A stretch of DNA of 64,000 nucleotides from Alectoria sarmentosa (Eukaryota > Ascomycota > Lecanoromycetes > Lecanorales > Parmeliaceae). A program made the translations under genes and the position numbers. Below, in pieces: positions 1 through 11,788 of this stretch (positions are counted from its first letter, which is position 1; every line of letters starts with the position of its first letter). The stretch lies in contig WOGZ01000046.1 of the NCBI GenBank assembly GCA_009733775.1, positions 1 to 64,000 of the forward strand, read 5' to 3'. A model generated the notes under the pieces. It had not been told where the DNA came from. It ran no database searches and worked only from the letters and a program-made list of their open reading frames with translations.

Positions 1-1250
1 GAAATTATTAAACGCAAATAACGAAATTACGATATTTATAATAATTTTAAATTTATATTATAACGAAAAAATTATATATAAAATTAATTATAATATTATC
101 GTTATCGCATTATTAAATTAAATATTTACGAATGAAAAAAAAAAATTATAAAGAAAAAAAAACAAAAAAAAAATTGAATTTTTATATATAATTTAACGTC
201 GCGATGTGATAATAAGCGAATATTAAATGATAACGCGCGTTTGAACAACGTTAGCGAATATATATTATTATTATAATGTTTATAAAATACGTCGCCCCTC
301 AACTTTATTATTATTTTTTAATATAAAAAAAACGAAATCGTTATAATTAAAATATCGTTATTAAAAATTAAATAAACGAGTGTATATAATAAAAAGAGAT
401 TTTTATCGATCACTTCGCTTCGTTAAAAATGTTTATAATTTAACATAGCTATTATTATTGCTCAACGTTAAAAAATTATTTTATTACGAATTACAATGTT
501 GCGTCGTAAAGACGATAACGTTATAATAACTCTTTTCTCTTATTTTCTCTATAAAATTTGAAGGTTTTTTAATAAATTTTATATAAAGTTCTTTTTTTAA
601 TATAAACATTTAAGAATTAAAACTTAAAAGAAAAAACAATTATTAAGTTAAATAATCGTATACGTTTTATATAATATATGCGTTATCGTGACGTTATTTT
701 TTATAAATTTTTATAAAAATTGCAGAGTTTAAATTTAATTAAATTAATTTCGCAATTATTTCGTTAATGAAAATGTTTAATAAATATATATTTATTTAAT
801 ATGTTTCGAGATTTTCTTTTAATTTTTAAAGATTAATTTTATTACACAATTTAATTATCAAATTCAATAATAACATTACGTCTTTTACATATATTTATTT
901 ATCTGCGTTTGTTTAACGACGTAAGTAATACGTTTTATAATAATTAAAAAAAAATGTTTTAAATTATTATTAATCAATATAATAAAAAACGTGTAATTGA
1001 ATTAAATAAAAAATATAAAAAAATAATTAATATGTTTATTTCGAAAACTTTATCGACTTTAAATTTTTTATAAATATATAAAAAATAACAAAAAGTTAAA
1101 GATTTAATTTTTATGAAAGTTTTACGAAAACGTGAAAGAGATTTACAATTTCGCAAGATTATTAATTTATATTAAAGTATTTTAAAGAATTAATTTGAAG
1201 CGAAATAAATGAACTATATAATTATTATTTGTATATAAGACTAGAATTAT
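1..1250. other. AT-rich gene-free block, left window edge
   Basis: The sequence is overwhelmingly A and T, full of homopolymer runs and stops in all frames. The only open frame of 60 codons here is low-complexity and not protein-like. What C remains sits strikingly often in CG. Composition changes abruptly near 1250-1320 to ordinary gene-like DNA just before RFC4. Fungal blocks of this kind are normally repeats destroyed by C-to-T mutation (RIP). No element type can be recognised, and the left end is outside the window. Confidence 0.85.
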
Positions 1251-1455
1251 TTACTAGCGTATTTTATCATATCGAAATACTTTACATAACGGAATAAGTC
1301 AGATGATTTTTCGATTCCGTTATGGCGGGGTTCGACTGTATTCGCTAAGGTAGCTTAGTCACACTCTTAGCGCGTCAAGGGCGCGCCACCTAACAAGTAC
1401 TCTCCGTTTGATACTCAAATCCTCCAACCCTTTCCACACGCCTCGCAAAGCCGCC

Positions 1456-2639
1456 ATGGCCAAGGCAGAGTCATCAGCTGCGGCTGCCAAGAATGGCATC
1501 ATATCCAATGTCAATGTCAATGTCAATGGTGCTGCTGCTGGTGCAACATATGATCTACCATGGTATGCTTTCTCTCCTCCCCCGCCATCTCTTTCACTCT
1601 TGCTTATTCCGATTTAGGGTTGAGAAATATAGACCAGTATACCTGGACGACATAGTTGGCAACACGGAGACTATTGAACGTCTCAAGATTATTGCCAAGG
1701 ATGGAAACATGCCGCATGTTATCATTTCTGGGATGCCCGGCATTGGCAAGACCACCTCAATCCTCTGTCTTGCCCGACAACTGCTCGGGGATGCGTACAA
1801 AGAAGCCGTCCTGGAGTTGAATGCGAGTGACGAGCGCGGTATGCAGTCAAGGTTTATTTTAACCAAATGATCGCCCAAACTGACACCGACGCCCAGGTAT
1901 CGACGTCGTCCGCAACCGCATAAAAGGCTTCGCTCAGAAAAAAGTGACTCTTCCGCCAGGGCGACAAAAACTTGTTATCCTCGACGAGGCAGACAGCATG
2001 ACCTCTGGTGCCCAACAAGCTTTACGCCGCACGATGGAGATCTACTCCTCGACCACCCGCTTCGCCTTCGCCTGCAATGCTTCCAACAAGATCATCGAGC
2101 CCCTTCAATCTCGCTGTGCTATCCTACGCTACGCCCGTCTGACAGATACACAAGTTGTGTCTCGCCTGATGCAGATTTGTGAAGCTGAGAAGGTAGAATA
2201 TACTGATGATGGAATCGCTGCGCTCATTTTCTCAGCCGAGGGTGACATGCGACAAGCCATCAACAATCTCCAGTCCAGTTTTGCAGGCTTCGGGTTTGTG
2301 TCGGGCGAGAACGTGTTCCGTGTTGTCGATGCTCCACATCCAGTGAAAGTGCAAGCGGTCATCAAAGCGTGTTCGGAGACGCGCATCGAATCAGCAGTCG
2401 AAGGGTTGACAGAGCTCTGGGACCTAGGATATTCAAGTCATGATATTGTGAGCAGTATGTTCAGGGTTACGAAGACGATGCCCGGCTTGAGTGAGCATGC
2501 TAGGTTGGAATTCATTCGGGAAATTGGATTCTGCCATATGAGGGTGCTAGAGGGCATGCAAACGTTGGTACAGCTGTGGGGTTGTGTCGCGAAGCTGTGT
2601 AAACTTAACATGAAGCCGGGCTTGTTTGTGCCACCGTGA
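1456..2639 (+). CDS. RFC4: Replication factor C subunit 4 (clamp-loader ATPase)
   Basis: Small subunit of the RFC clamp loader, which opens PCNA and places it on primed DNA in the nucleus. This is the yeast Rfc4 / human RFC2 type. Exons 1456-1562, 1618-1838 and 1897-2639 give 356 aa; introns are 55 and 58 nt. Visible motifs are the entry motif VEKYRP at residue 37, Walker A GMPGIGKT (K80), Walker B LDEAD, the SRC motif (LQSRC, arginine finger) and the C-terminal all-helical collar domain. The start sits in a strong context (GCCGCCATGG). The N-terminus holds a short Asn-Val repeat encoded by a AATGTC repeat, a lineage-specific tail. It converges on RCE1 with 176 bp between stop codons. Length is normal for the family. 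Confidence 0.97.
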
Positions 2640-2815
2640 GTGCCAGACAGAGTTCGCCAAGAGACGCATGTGGTCAAGGTTGCTGGATTGCAAGCGGAAC
2701 TGGAAGACACCAGATCACGGCAGGCGCCGGGCGCGAAATTCGTGCTAAAGGCAACCTTGACAAGCCATGTTTTGTTACAGCAAAAGTTGTTGTCGCGGGC
2801 TGCGTTCAAAGTTGC

Positions 2816-3827
2816 TCACCCGATCTTCACCAGCTCTCGCTCCGACTCCGACAGGACCCACAGAAATTTCCACCATGCCATTGCTCCTGCAATTAAGGTA
2901 ATGTAGTACGCCGCTGTCCACGCAAGTCCAAGCTTCTGTGCACCCTCATTCCTTCGACTCTTGTCCTCCTTTCCTCGGACAGGCCCCCCCACAACCCCAC
3001 CTTCAATGACTACACCGCCTACCCTCCCCCACACCCGCGGCAGACCCATCCAATTGCAAAAGGCGTGCACGACCACGACACCCCATAGATTGCCCGTTCT
3101 CAGGAACAAAAAAGCGGCATACCATCCAAACACAGTCGTGTACCCAAGCTGCACAATGCTTCTCAACAGCGCCGGCGGCAGCGGAGTGAAAGGATGGGTG
3201 AGGGAGTACTCATAGAAATGGTGGATGTGCGCTATGCCAAAGTATAGTGGGGTCACGAAGATGAGGATGGATTGGGAAGAAGGGGGCCGAGTCAGAAGGT
3301 GGAGCGAGAGTAAAAGAGAGCGGAAAAGCATTTCTTCTGTGAACGGACCGGCGATGTAATTGCGCCATCCGATCCAACTGCTCAAGGATTCATGTAAATC
3401 TCGTCCTTTGGCCCAACGTCGCCATCCGGATTCGATGATGCCCTTGTCGAAGAGGGGCCCGGCGAAGAGAAGCGCCGTGAGAGATAAGACCTTGGCGATG
3501 TCGAAGGGAGAGAAAGGATGCCAGCCTAGCAGGTGAAGAATTTCCGAGTATGATGCCTCTGCTCGCGTAGAGGTTAGGTAAATCGTGAAGGCGGAGCAGA
3601 TGAAGACGGATGCGGTGACAAAGCGGATGCGCGCTCGAATGACCGATGGAGCATCTCGGGAGAGGGTAGGTGATGGGCGGGTGGTTGAAGAGAGGTAGAA
3701 AGGCAAGACGTAGAGGACGGTGTAGACTACCTATCAGGAGGAAAACAGAATTAGAATGACTCAGGGGAACCTTCAAAAGGGCAAAGCTACCTACAGAAAG
3801 CGCGGCGACAGCACTGGCGGAGAGCAT
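2816..3827 (-). CDS. RCE1: CAAX prenyl protease 2 (Rce1)
   Basis: ER membrane endoprotease that removes the last three residues of farnesylated or geranylgeranylated CAAX proteins such as Ras and Rho. Exon 1 is 3795-3827 (11 codons), the intron is 3731-3794 (64 nt), and exon 2 is 2816-3730, giving 315 aa. The signature residues of the CPBP/Rce1 family are visible: FTEEMLFR (the EExxxR motif), a conserved His in FGIAHIHHFYEY, and HAFCNW (HxxxN). Several hydrophobic segments surround them. The very short first exon makes the true ATG easy to miss. A prominent internal frame begins at a TTG, not an ATG. Confidence 0.93.
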
Positions 3828-4611
3828 GGCGGCTCAAGTTGATCTAGTCTGTGAGGTCAGTCGAGTGTCAGACATTGGAGGCAGAGTGCTGGACTCGAGG
3901 AAGGAGTCAAGTTGTATGGGGTACCATCAACGTACCTGATTCTCCGATGTACTTTGACAGCCTTTGGCAGAAGCCTGTAGGCGCCATGTCGGCGCCTAGC
4001 AGAGTTGAAGAAGCATCACCTGTTTCGTCTGAAGAGTTGGACTATGGTCTGAGAGGATTGGTTGGTCAAATGGTCAGCATCTTTTGGTTTTGGTTGTTGT
4101 GGTTTTCAGGTGCAGGTGCAGGTGCAGGTTCATGCGGCTCTCAGAGGCTCTCAGAGGCTCTCGAGCGAGACGGACTCATGCGAGCACGTCAAAGCAGCAA
4201 AGCCAAGGATTGCAGCAAAGCTAAAGATTTGCCGGAATTTGGCCGGTTGGCAGCCGTATGCTGTATGTATCATTACGTAGAATGGACTTTTATTACTGTA
4301 CCTAGGCCCGTGGCTGGCAGGAGATTATCGTTTTTAAAATTGTAAAATTGTACCTTACTTACTTTAAGATTGAAACAAGCTAAGAATAGAAAGGAGGAAG
4401 GAAAAAAGAAAAAGCACTTAACGCGTTACACGTTGTTTTAGATTAGACGTGACAGGTTATCCTACTTTATCTTTTAATCGATAAGATTGGGTCTGTGTAA
4501 ATTAGAAAAGGCATCATCATAAAATTCATAGCTTCACTTGTCTTGTGCGCTCACAAGAAATTGTTAAGCTTCCCAAATCTAGACGCTCCTCTCCCTTTCC
4601 TTTTCTCTTTT

Positions 4612-4658
<47 letters not shown>

Positions 4659-5091
4659 CAATTCAAATCTTGTTACTCGGCATATTTCTCCTGTCCTTCT
4701 GTTCTGCTCTCTGATGTTTATTTCCCCCTTCACTTGTGAAGCGGATGGAAATCGTACCTGACGCTAAAAAAGAAGCGACCCCTGAAGCCAAAATACATTT
4801 TCCCAGCATCATCTTCATCCTTTTCACCAACTTCATTTTCTTCCTCTTTTTCCCTTGATCATGTATATCAGTTGATTACACCACATTCATTTCGTCCTCT
4901 TCTTTTGTCCCTTGCCCTGTCACTCCTTTCACCCTTTCATTTCCACCCTCTACCATTCACCTAATATAAATCTCGAACCTTCCAACCCAATCTTTCTCAT
5001 CGTCAGTAATGAATCGAATTCACCAGCCATCGGTCTGTAAATAAGCGAGTCCGTCATCCAAGTACCGACGTTATGCAATCTGCGATCCAGC
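3828..5091. other. Divergent intergenic region RCE1 / serine-rich gene
   Basis: No convincing gene. It contains a short GCAGGT and CTCAGAGG repeat patch (about 4110-4165), a long CT microsatellite and a pyrimidine-rich promoter-like stretch leading to the gene at 5092. Open frames here are low-complexity. Confidence 0.6.
4613..4654. repeat. (CT)21 microsatellite
   Basis: Uninterrupted CT dinucleotide run of about 42 bp in the promoter or 5' UTR region of the gene starting at 5092. It lies within a longer pyrimidine-rich stretch. Confidence 0.95.
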
Positions 5092-5174
5092 ATGAATCTC
5101 CCTCCACGCCCTTCCAGGGGCTCTCCGCCCCGACGGGCAGCACTCCACGAGCGATCCGAATCCCATACCAATGA
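5073..5174 (+). other. Upstream ORF overlapping the start of the 5092 gene
   Basis: An ATG 19 nt upstream of the chosen start opens a 33-codon frame, shifted relative to the main frame, that ends in TGA at 5172-5174. It overlaps the first 83 nt of the main CDS. Its product (beginning MQSAIQHESPS and ending RAIRIPYQ) looks protein-like. It could therefore be either a regulatory overlapping uORF or the genuine N-terminus separated by a frameshift. Confidence 0.45.
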
Positions 5175-7557
5175 AAGAGCATCGCCCACACTTCGCATCA
5201 TTGGACACCCTCAGGCGCATATCTATGCAAGCAGTCCCTTTCCGACCAAACCTTCCCAGATTCTCTCGCCTCAAGTGTACGACGGACAAGGATCGACTTT
5301 TGGGCCTGGGGTGGATGTTTCGAATGGCCGAGAACCTCAAAGTGAAACGTTAGATGATGTTGAGGATCCATTAAACACGGTAGCACCATCACAGCTTCGA
5401 AGCGAAAGCGGAAGTGGAAGCGATGATACCAAAAATGCCTTCTATGCTCCCACGCAGGGGACTACGCCAGGACTTTACACAACCACAAGCTTCTTGGCAA
5501 TGGATGAGGGCATCGACAACATTCCCAATCGAGTGTCCGATGAAATCGTGCAGCTCCCCAGCGTTTCCCCCGGATTCGAGAGTTCCGAACTGTACGGGAC
5601 GGCCAACTTGAAGGAGGCTCCGCGTCAACCTGTTTCAAAGGACTCTGATACGTCCCTCTCGTCTTCGAATTCCACAGGGACTGTCATTGTGAAAAGAAAC
5701 CGAGATGGACGGAAGCGTGCCTCTTATTCGGCTTTTCCGAACACGGCTCGACCAGGTTCCTCGAAATCTAATCTATCTCTATCACCTTCCCCGAAGCCAA
5801 TCATCCGGGACATGGGTGGAAGGGATTCACCGGTCTCTCCAATATCGCCAAGCTCGCCAGTCTCCCCCGGTTACGCAGTGCCTCACGAACGACGGATTTC
5901 TTCTGTCCCTATGTATGCAAATCTGCATGTATCCAGCCAAAACTCGGTGAATTTTCAGTATCCTGTCATAAGACCACCATCGGCTTCTGCGTCATGGTAT
6001 GTACATTTCAGAGGTATCCCTTCTCTGATTTGTTGTCATTATTTGGGTTGCAAAAAATGTCCTTATGGGCGTGAAGCCTATCTTGCTTCCTGGATCCCTG
6101 TCGGATTGAGCCCTCGTTTGGGGGGGATTTGAATTTCGACCAGTATGGGGTCTGACAGACTGGGGGGCGTTCCAAACCCATGGTCCTTTGGTGTTTCAGG
6201 CTCGCGCAGCATGACATGTGGCTCATACTTTAGGGTTGAAGCCAAAGTCAATGGCGTTATAGGCTTGAGCTGCGTAAATTTTGGGCGGCTTACCTATTCA
6301 TCAGACACACGCTGACTTTGAATTCTTGAATAGGGTGGAGCCGCCAAATTCCGCACCTCGACGACCATCGCGAACGTTGGAGCGCAACCAAGACCGTTGG
6401 AATCCGCATCTTTCTACTGTCCCGTCCGAAGGGACTGGCTCACAGTCAGAGGGGAGGAGCAGTCATGCAACGTGGATTCCAGACTACTCTCGCGTGAGCA
6501 AGTCTTCATTTACAGCTATGAATGCTCGAGGAAGCTCAGACATGCCTCCATTACCGAGTCCGCCGCCAGCGCATGAAAGCTCGGATCTGTCTCCTTTACC
6601 AAATCCACCTGCATTTTCCCAAAGAGATGTTACTGGCTCAACTATTCGCGTGGTGAACGACCTAGAGGACGACCTACCGACCCCGCTACCGCCAATACCA
6701 GGATCAAGGGGCTCAGAGTACCTGGGTGTTGCATCGGGAGACAACCAATACTGCGTGGTGACCAAGCGTGGATCTAAAGCCAGTTTCTTTCGGGACAGCA
6801 TCCCAGCTTGGGCCAAGTAAGACTTTGCACAAAGGCGTGAATCTCCGTTTGAACATCGGCTAACTTCAACGGACAGAGCCTACTATGCCCGTCCCTTGTC
6901 TGCTACTTCAACATCGAAAGATCGCTCAGATAGACGCCCGTCGACGTCGACAGAAAACATTTCGCTAAACATGTTCCGGCCTCGGACCAGTGCTAAGGAT
7001 GCGGATGATCAACGACGACAGAGTTCCTTGGCAATTTCACGGGTACGACCCGGAGGACTCACTCTGGCCGAGGTCAGAGGTCCTCCGCGGCACAGATTAT
7101 CACCGAATTGGTCCCCGCACCTGTGGCACAATAGAGCCTCTCTTAGCAGACGGCGAACCATCTTCCAGGCCCCAAGTTTAGACGAACAAGCAGAGGGAAA
7201 TGCGCCGAGCAAAAGAACGGCCCAAATAATACTCTTTGTCGTTGGCTTTATTTTTCCGCCAGGTGACTACTGGGACCTTTCCCATGAGCAAGTATGAAGA
7301 TTGCTAACCTTTCAAAAGCATGGTTTGTAGCAGCCTTCTTACCGCTACCTCCAAGACCGGCGGTCGTCGGCGTAAAAGGAAAAGATGTTCCTCGCCAGAC
7401 CCAGGTGCTTGAAGATCTCGAGAAGCAACTGGGAGCTGTTGATGAGGCGCGGTACGAGAATGCGAGATGGTGGCGGAACATAAATCGCGTCATGTCCGGA
7501 TTCGGAGTGCTAGTCCTTGTTGCTGTCATCGCTCTCGTAGCGGTTGCTGCCAGTTAA
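5092..7557 (+). CDS. Serine/proline-rich protein with two C-terminal membrane segments
   Basis: Exons 5092-5996, 6334-6816, 6877-7262 and 7319-7557 give 670 aa. Introns are 337, 60 and 56 nt; the long first one is supported by a CTGAC branch site and by continuity of the frame. About 550 residues are Ser/Pro-rich and likely disordered, with many SP/SPV sites that could be phosphorylated. The end carries a hydrophobic segment across the last splice (RTAQIILFVVGFIFPPAWF), a short charged linker with WWRNINRV, then a final hydrophobic helix (GFGVLVLVAVIALVAVAA). This looks like a large cytosolic tail anchored in a membrane by a hairpin. I do not recognise a function; similar proteins in ascomycetes are called only 'serine-rich protein'. 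The start is uncertain because of the overlapping upstream frame at 5073. Confidence 0.8.
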
Positions 7558-8407
7558 GAGGACGGAGACGACGTGCCAACGACCTATTTACGACTTCAAA
7601 CTTGACGGACGGAATATTATACGCCAGCTTAACTTTTACGCTTACACACGTGAAGCTTTTCTCACCATCAGATTCGCATTAGATCTGTACAACTGCCAAT
7701 ATATCGAGCACGGAGTATACGCAGCGATGAGCGAGCATGTGGATACGATTTTGGACTCTTTACTTCAGGGTGATAGCTTTCTAGCGTTTCAGCGACACGA
7801 GCCATGTAGCTAATAGATTATTGATGTCTTTTATGGGAATGAGATATGCCTTTCACTTACATTCCGTCTTTCCAAACTCCCCTGGTTGCGTGGATTTGCT
7901 GCGAAGATGAGAGCTATACCGAAGGCAAGTGGCAACGTCCACATGCTCCTCGGCAATCCAGCCAGAGAATCTCCTTCCACTGCCCAAACGTGGTGTCTAC
8001 AATGATCAGTATCCGAGGACTTCGGAGGCACTGATATCAGTGCAAGTTGGACAGTCGACCAGATCCCAGTCAGAAAAGATGGCCTTGAAACGGAATATGA
8101 TTGATTACCCTGATGTTGAGAGATTCAAAAGTCTAGGTTCGCGTACTCTCCGCATGTCCTCCAACACGTGGATAGACAGACTCGAATCGGCAGGGTTGCA
8201 TGATCTCAAAGGGGGAGGAGGGTTTGGAACTGTCGATCCCAACCATTTGATAGAGGTATGAGCATCATGGTACTATCAGACAGAGTGTCCGAGTGGAGAA
8301 GAGGGGCGTAAGGCTGTCAAGGGCCTGAAAATTGGATAATTGAATTCCATAGAAACAGACGGCGACGCATGAGCAGCCTCCATTGCGACCCAAACATGAT
8401 GCTCCTC
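7558..8407. other. Intergenic region, no gene seen
   Basis: Contains short open frames on both strands (the longest about 110 codons at 7929-8261, +) with no domain, hydrophobic pattern or splice continuity that I can support. Confidence 0.5.
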
Positions 8408-8881
8408 TCAAGACGTATCTACAGAGAGGCTGAGGTTGGTTTCTGCCAGGCCCGGCGAAGACACCTTGGCATCAAACCCATATATCCAAACCTTGAGCTG
8501 CTCATTCTGCCCCACCAACCCTTTTCCTCCTAGATGCGGCGGTTTGATAACGCACTCAACAGCTATGTCGAAGGCGCGCTTGAAAATAGCTGCAAAACTC
8601 GATCTTTCCTCGTCCTCCTCCCGCAAAACGTCAATCTCAATAGCGCAATTTCCGTAATCCCAAGTATATGGTACTGTGAAGCCTGCACCAGGATCTCTGC
8701 CGAATGAAAGTGGTGCGAGAGCTTTTTCGCCCATAGGTATCTCACTGATGGCTTTTTTGCATTCTATGTAGGTGAGCGGCGCCAACTGGGGATCCACGGG
8801 AGGAAGTTGCTCCCAACATCCAATCGTGACGGAGAGGGAGGTGTTGCTGATGAGAGAGGGAGTTGATACAGATCTGGCCAT
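8408..8881 (-). CDS. Small Cys-containing protein of fungal secreted-protein type
   Basis: A 157-codon frame from the first in-frame ATG at 8881. The pattern (a Cys before IGCW, LTYIECKKAI, then a Pro-rich strand leading to GNCAIEIDVL, a helix with ECV, a GGxGLVG loop and a final beta-strand) resembles small ascomycete secreted proteins of about 150-180 aa held by disulfides. No signal peptide is visible from this ATG. The frame stays open upstream to 8941 but without an ATG, so a 5' exon is probably missing or the gene has lost its secretion signal. The function is unknown. It lies tail-to-head behind ALE1 on the same strand. Confidence 0.5.
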   Translation of the reverse strand: MARSVSTPSLISNTSLSVTIGCWEQLPPVDPQLAPLTYIECKKAISEIPMGEKALAPLSFGRDPGAGFTVPYTWDYGNCAIEIDVLREEDEERSSFAAIFKRAFDIAVECVIKPPHLGGKGLVGQNEQLKVWIYGFDAKVSSPGLAETNLSLSVDTS

Positions 8882-9171
8882 GGGTGAGGTAGCGAAACGA
8901 GGACAAGAAGTGAGGGATGGGTGTCGAGAACGCAGAGTCAATGGATGAACAGATGATGTTCATGTTCAGACTTTGAAGCGCAAGCGCATACATCTGCGTG
9001 GCGATGTTGCGCGTATACAACATGTATCAAGTCCAATGGTCCCTTTACTACATCTGGCGAGGTGACCTCGATAAAGTCAGAGCGAGATCGCGTAAGCCAG
9101 TAGTGCCCGCATGTCTTCGCTCTCCCCAAATCAAAGAGAGACATGGCGGCATTGGATTTGAGACATTCATT
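8882..9171. other. Short spacer between ALE1 and the small Cys protein
   Basis: Would contain any 5' exon of the 8408-8881 gene. I could not find one encoding a convincing signal peptide. Confidence 0.4.
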
Positions 9172-11296
9172 CTATATCTTACTTCCAAGCTTATATTCTA
9201 CAGCAGCTTTCATGTCTCCACCAGCAGGCATACTGATGCTTTGCCCCCTTCTTCTCCTCCCTTCAACTTCTTCTTTAACTTCCTTAACAGCCTCGTCAAC
9301 GTCTCCTGCTGGATCACTTGGCAAGCCCATTAGTGGACGCTCGGCCTTTTCTTTTGGTTGCAGCGCGTTCTGGTTCCTCTTCCTCAGCTTTTTGATAAGC
9401 CACGTCCTAGCGGGGGAGGCGAAGAAAGCCATTGACGCAGCCGCTCCGAGGACGGTATAGAAATAAACGCGGATCCAGACAAGGAGGGAGTCCGGAAGGG
9501 TGAGAAGAACGAACGGCACGGTGGTAAAAGAGAATGCTGTTTGAGTAACAAGGTAGGAGAGGACATCGTAATATAGCTTGTATGGCGTTGGGCGTTGCCC
9601 GTCAGGAGTGAGGAAGAATGGCCGTATGTGGCGCCGAAAATCTGGCTACAGGTTTAGCTGACTGTGAACGCTCGTATTACAGGGAACGACGGATCAACAA
9701 GTAATCGATGGGGGCTAGAATAATGACACTCGAAAGTTTGAAAATTACCAAGGATTAAATGTGTATAGTGCCAAATCAGGAACTCACTTTTAGCGATCGT
9801 CTGCAGAAACGCTCCCAGAACGAATGTTAGGTAGTATCCTGGGTAGAAGCCGTGCCAGAAAGCGCTGGTTACGAATGTGGCCAGACTGGCTCGAAAGCCC
9901 GGTTTTTTGCCTTTGGGAGTCACCCTTAGATACATGTAATTTCGTAGCCAATTGTTGGTGTTCATGTTCCAATTTTCGAGGTAGGCGCGCGAGTTCTGTG
10001 CTGACTCGATACCCCAAGGGTTCACATTCTGTAAACGGTTCCAGTCTACTTTGTTCGTTTTTGGGTTCACGCCTTTGTAGCCCAACCCCGAGAGAATGCA
10101 TGCGCCTTCGGTAAGATACCATACACCGTAGTATTTCATGCGAGTTGAGAAGCCTAGTATCTGTAAAATCCAGACCCGTCTCAAGAAGCCATACTTCATG
10201 TACTGTTCTCCAAGGACAAGACTGCTGTTGTACCAGCCAGCAAATTTGAGAAACAAGAGGATCCACACGAGCCCAATCACCGCCTTGACGGTAGCTGGAG
10301 TACTACTGCGGGGGATCTTTCGCTTCTTCCGCGTTTTTGGTGCTGCTGATGGGTCTGTTCCTGCTGGTAGCTCAAACATGGTGGTTTCAATCCATCGTCG
10401 ATAGTCGACAAAATCGAATGAAGGACCGGCAAATAGGGAGGGAAAGAAGAGCTTGATTCACTTAGAGACGTTCCCTTGCATATAGGTTGTGAACGTACGA
10501 CATAGCCAGCGAAGTCGAGAAGACTTGGAAGTTGAGGGAGAGCTCTTTCGCGCTGAAAGTCTGCAAGATCCTTCTGCGGCAGCCGACCATCTTGTATATT
10601 CCAGCAAAAGGCCGTGAGCTATTCGTAGTAAGGACTTTGAACATCAAGCATCTTGTAAAACCTTCAAAGGCTCACCTTCATAGCCAACACCATTTGCGCC
10701 CCTAACGATGTGGTGAGCAGGTTTCACTTCCCGGTGTCATCGCAGACGCACCAGTAATATCGACTGTGTCGGGTGCATTGGCAAATTGACGATCAATATG
10801 GCTGACCGACATGTGGCCCATGATGAAGACAAATCCTATCCATGGCATGAAAGGACCGTGCACGTACGAAGCAATCAGGTATGCGCCCGCGGAGCTTATG
10901 AATAGCGTACGGATGCCAGACCACAGGTCGAATAGCCCAACTAGGTAGAATAACGAGACCCTAGGCACGGGTTAGAGAGGGTGACGAGGACCGGACACGG
11001 TGGCGTACGCAATGATGAAGGAATTCTTTTGGTAAGGTTTTGCATCTGGTATACGCTTGAGGACTCCGGCCAGTGGATAGGAGAGGAGAAAGGAGGCAAT
11101 GAGCTTCACTGCACGAGAGTTTAGCGAGAGTGAACGGAAGAAGGTCATATATGAAGGGCGAATTCTCACATTGATCGACTGAAGCCCCCGTTGCAGAGCT
11201 AGCATATTGGAACGCTGTTCTGCCATTAGCCTACTCCTGCAGCTGTAGAAGAGTCGGACCATGGTGCAGCTCACGAAGGTTGATGTATGGCAACAT
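9172..11296 (-). CDS. ALE1: Lysophospholipid acyltransferase, MBOAT family (Ale1)
   Basis: ER enzyme that re-acylates lysophospholipids with acyl-CoA (Lands cycle). Eight exons: 11275-11296, 11170-11214, 11009-11108, 10752-10960, 10676-10701, 10499-10618, 9788-10451 and 9172-9641, giving 551 aa. Introns are 47-61 nt except the last, at 146 nt. The joined N-terminus reads MLPYINLPF..., matching the family start. It is followed by SFLLSYPLAGVLKR, QKNSFIIAVSLFYLVGLFDLW and GHMSVSHIDRQ. The MBOAT core is clear: NTNNWLRNYMYLRV and SAFWHGFYPGY with the catalytic His. The tail is basic and charged, ending in a long Glu/Lys-rich stretch. Exon 5 is only 26 nt and encodes AQMVLAMK. Every junction keeps the frame. 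Substrate preference cannot be read from the sequence. Confidence 0.95.
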
Positions 11297-11788
11297 GTTG
11301 CCTAATGCAGGGAAAGGGATGAAGACCTCATGAGAAGGTGTCTTTCTACCTCATGGAAGGAATTGCACATAGGACTTTGTTGGCCCACGAGTATTCCAGA
11401 CGACAAGAAGGACAACAAGGATAAGAAGAATGGGAAGAATGGGAAGAATGAGAAGAATAACCAAAATGACAAGGAAGTATTTATTCCTTCCGAATGACTG
11501 AACGAACGAACGAACGAATGAATGAATGAATGAATGTTGGGAATTTCCCCGATGCACCTCGGCAAAGACGTACCTTGGCTCAAGTAAATAGAATATTACT
11601 AACAATACGGAGTAAGTAACTCCTCAACCAAAACAAGCTTCTTTAGCAATAGTACGAGTACCAACTACTTTAGGGTTCCAGCCCCACCAGGAGAAAAAAG
11701 TCGACGCCCCGAGAAAGCCTTGGTGACGCGGCGGCTTCCAGGCACCCGGCTGCTCAATTGGTGTTGGTGGGGCACTGAGGGCCCCTTG
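11297..11788. other. ALE1 upstream region up to the AT-rich element
   Basis: No gene. It holds GAAGAATGG-type purine repeats (11405-11460), a (GAAC/GAAT)n tetranucleotide tract at about 11500-11536, and a GC-rich stretch at 11690-11788 directly outside the inverted repeat. Confidence 0.6.
11500..11536. repeat. (GAAC)n(GAAT)n tetranucleotide tract
   Basis: Tandem GAAC units change into GAAT units within one tract, in the ALE1 promoter region. Confidence 0.9.

Noticed and set aside
974..1156. Open frame of 60 codons in the left AT-rich block
   Set aside because: Composition is purely AT-driven (Lys/Phe/Ile/Leu), with no plausible gene context.
3851..4345. 164-codon plus-strand frame between RCE1 and the serine-rich gene
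   Set aside because: Built from short GCAGGT and CTCAGAGG repeats and out of phase with any spliced neighbour; likely promoter DNA.
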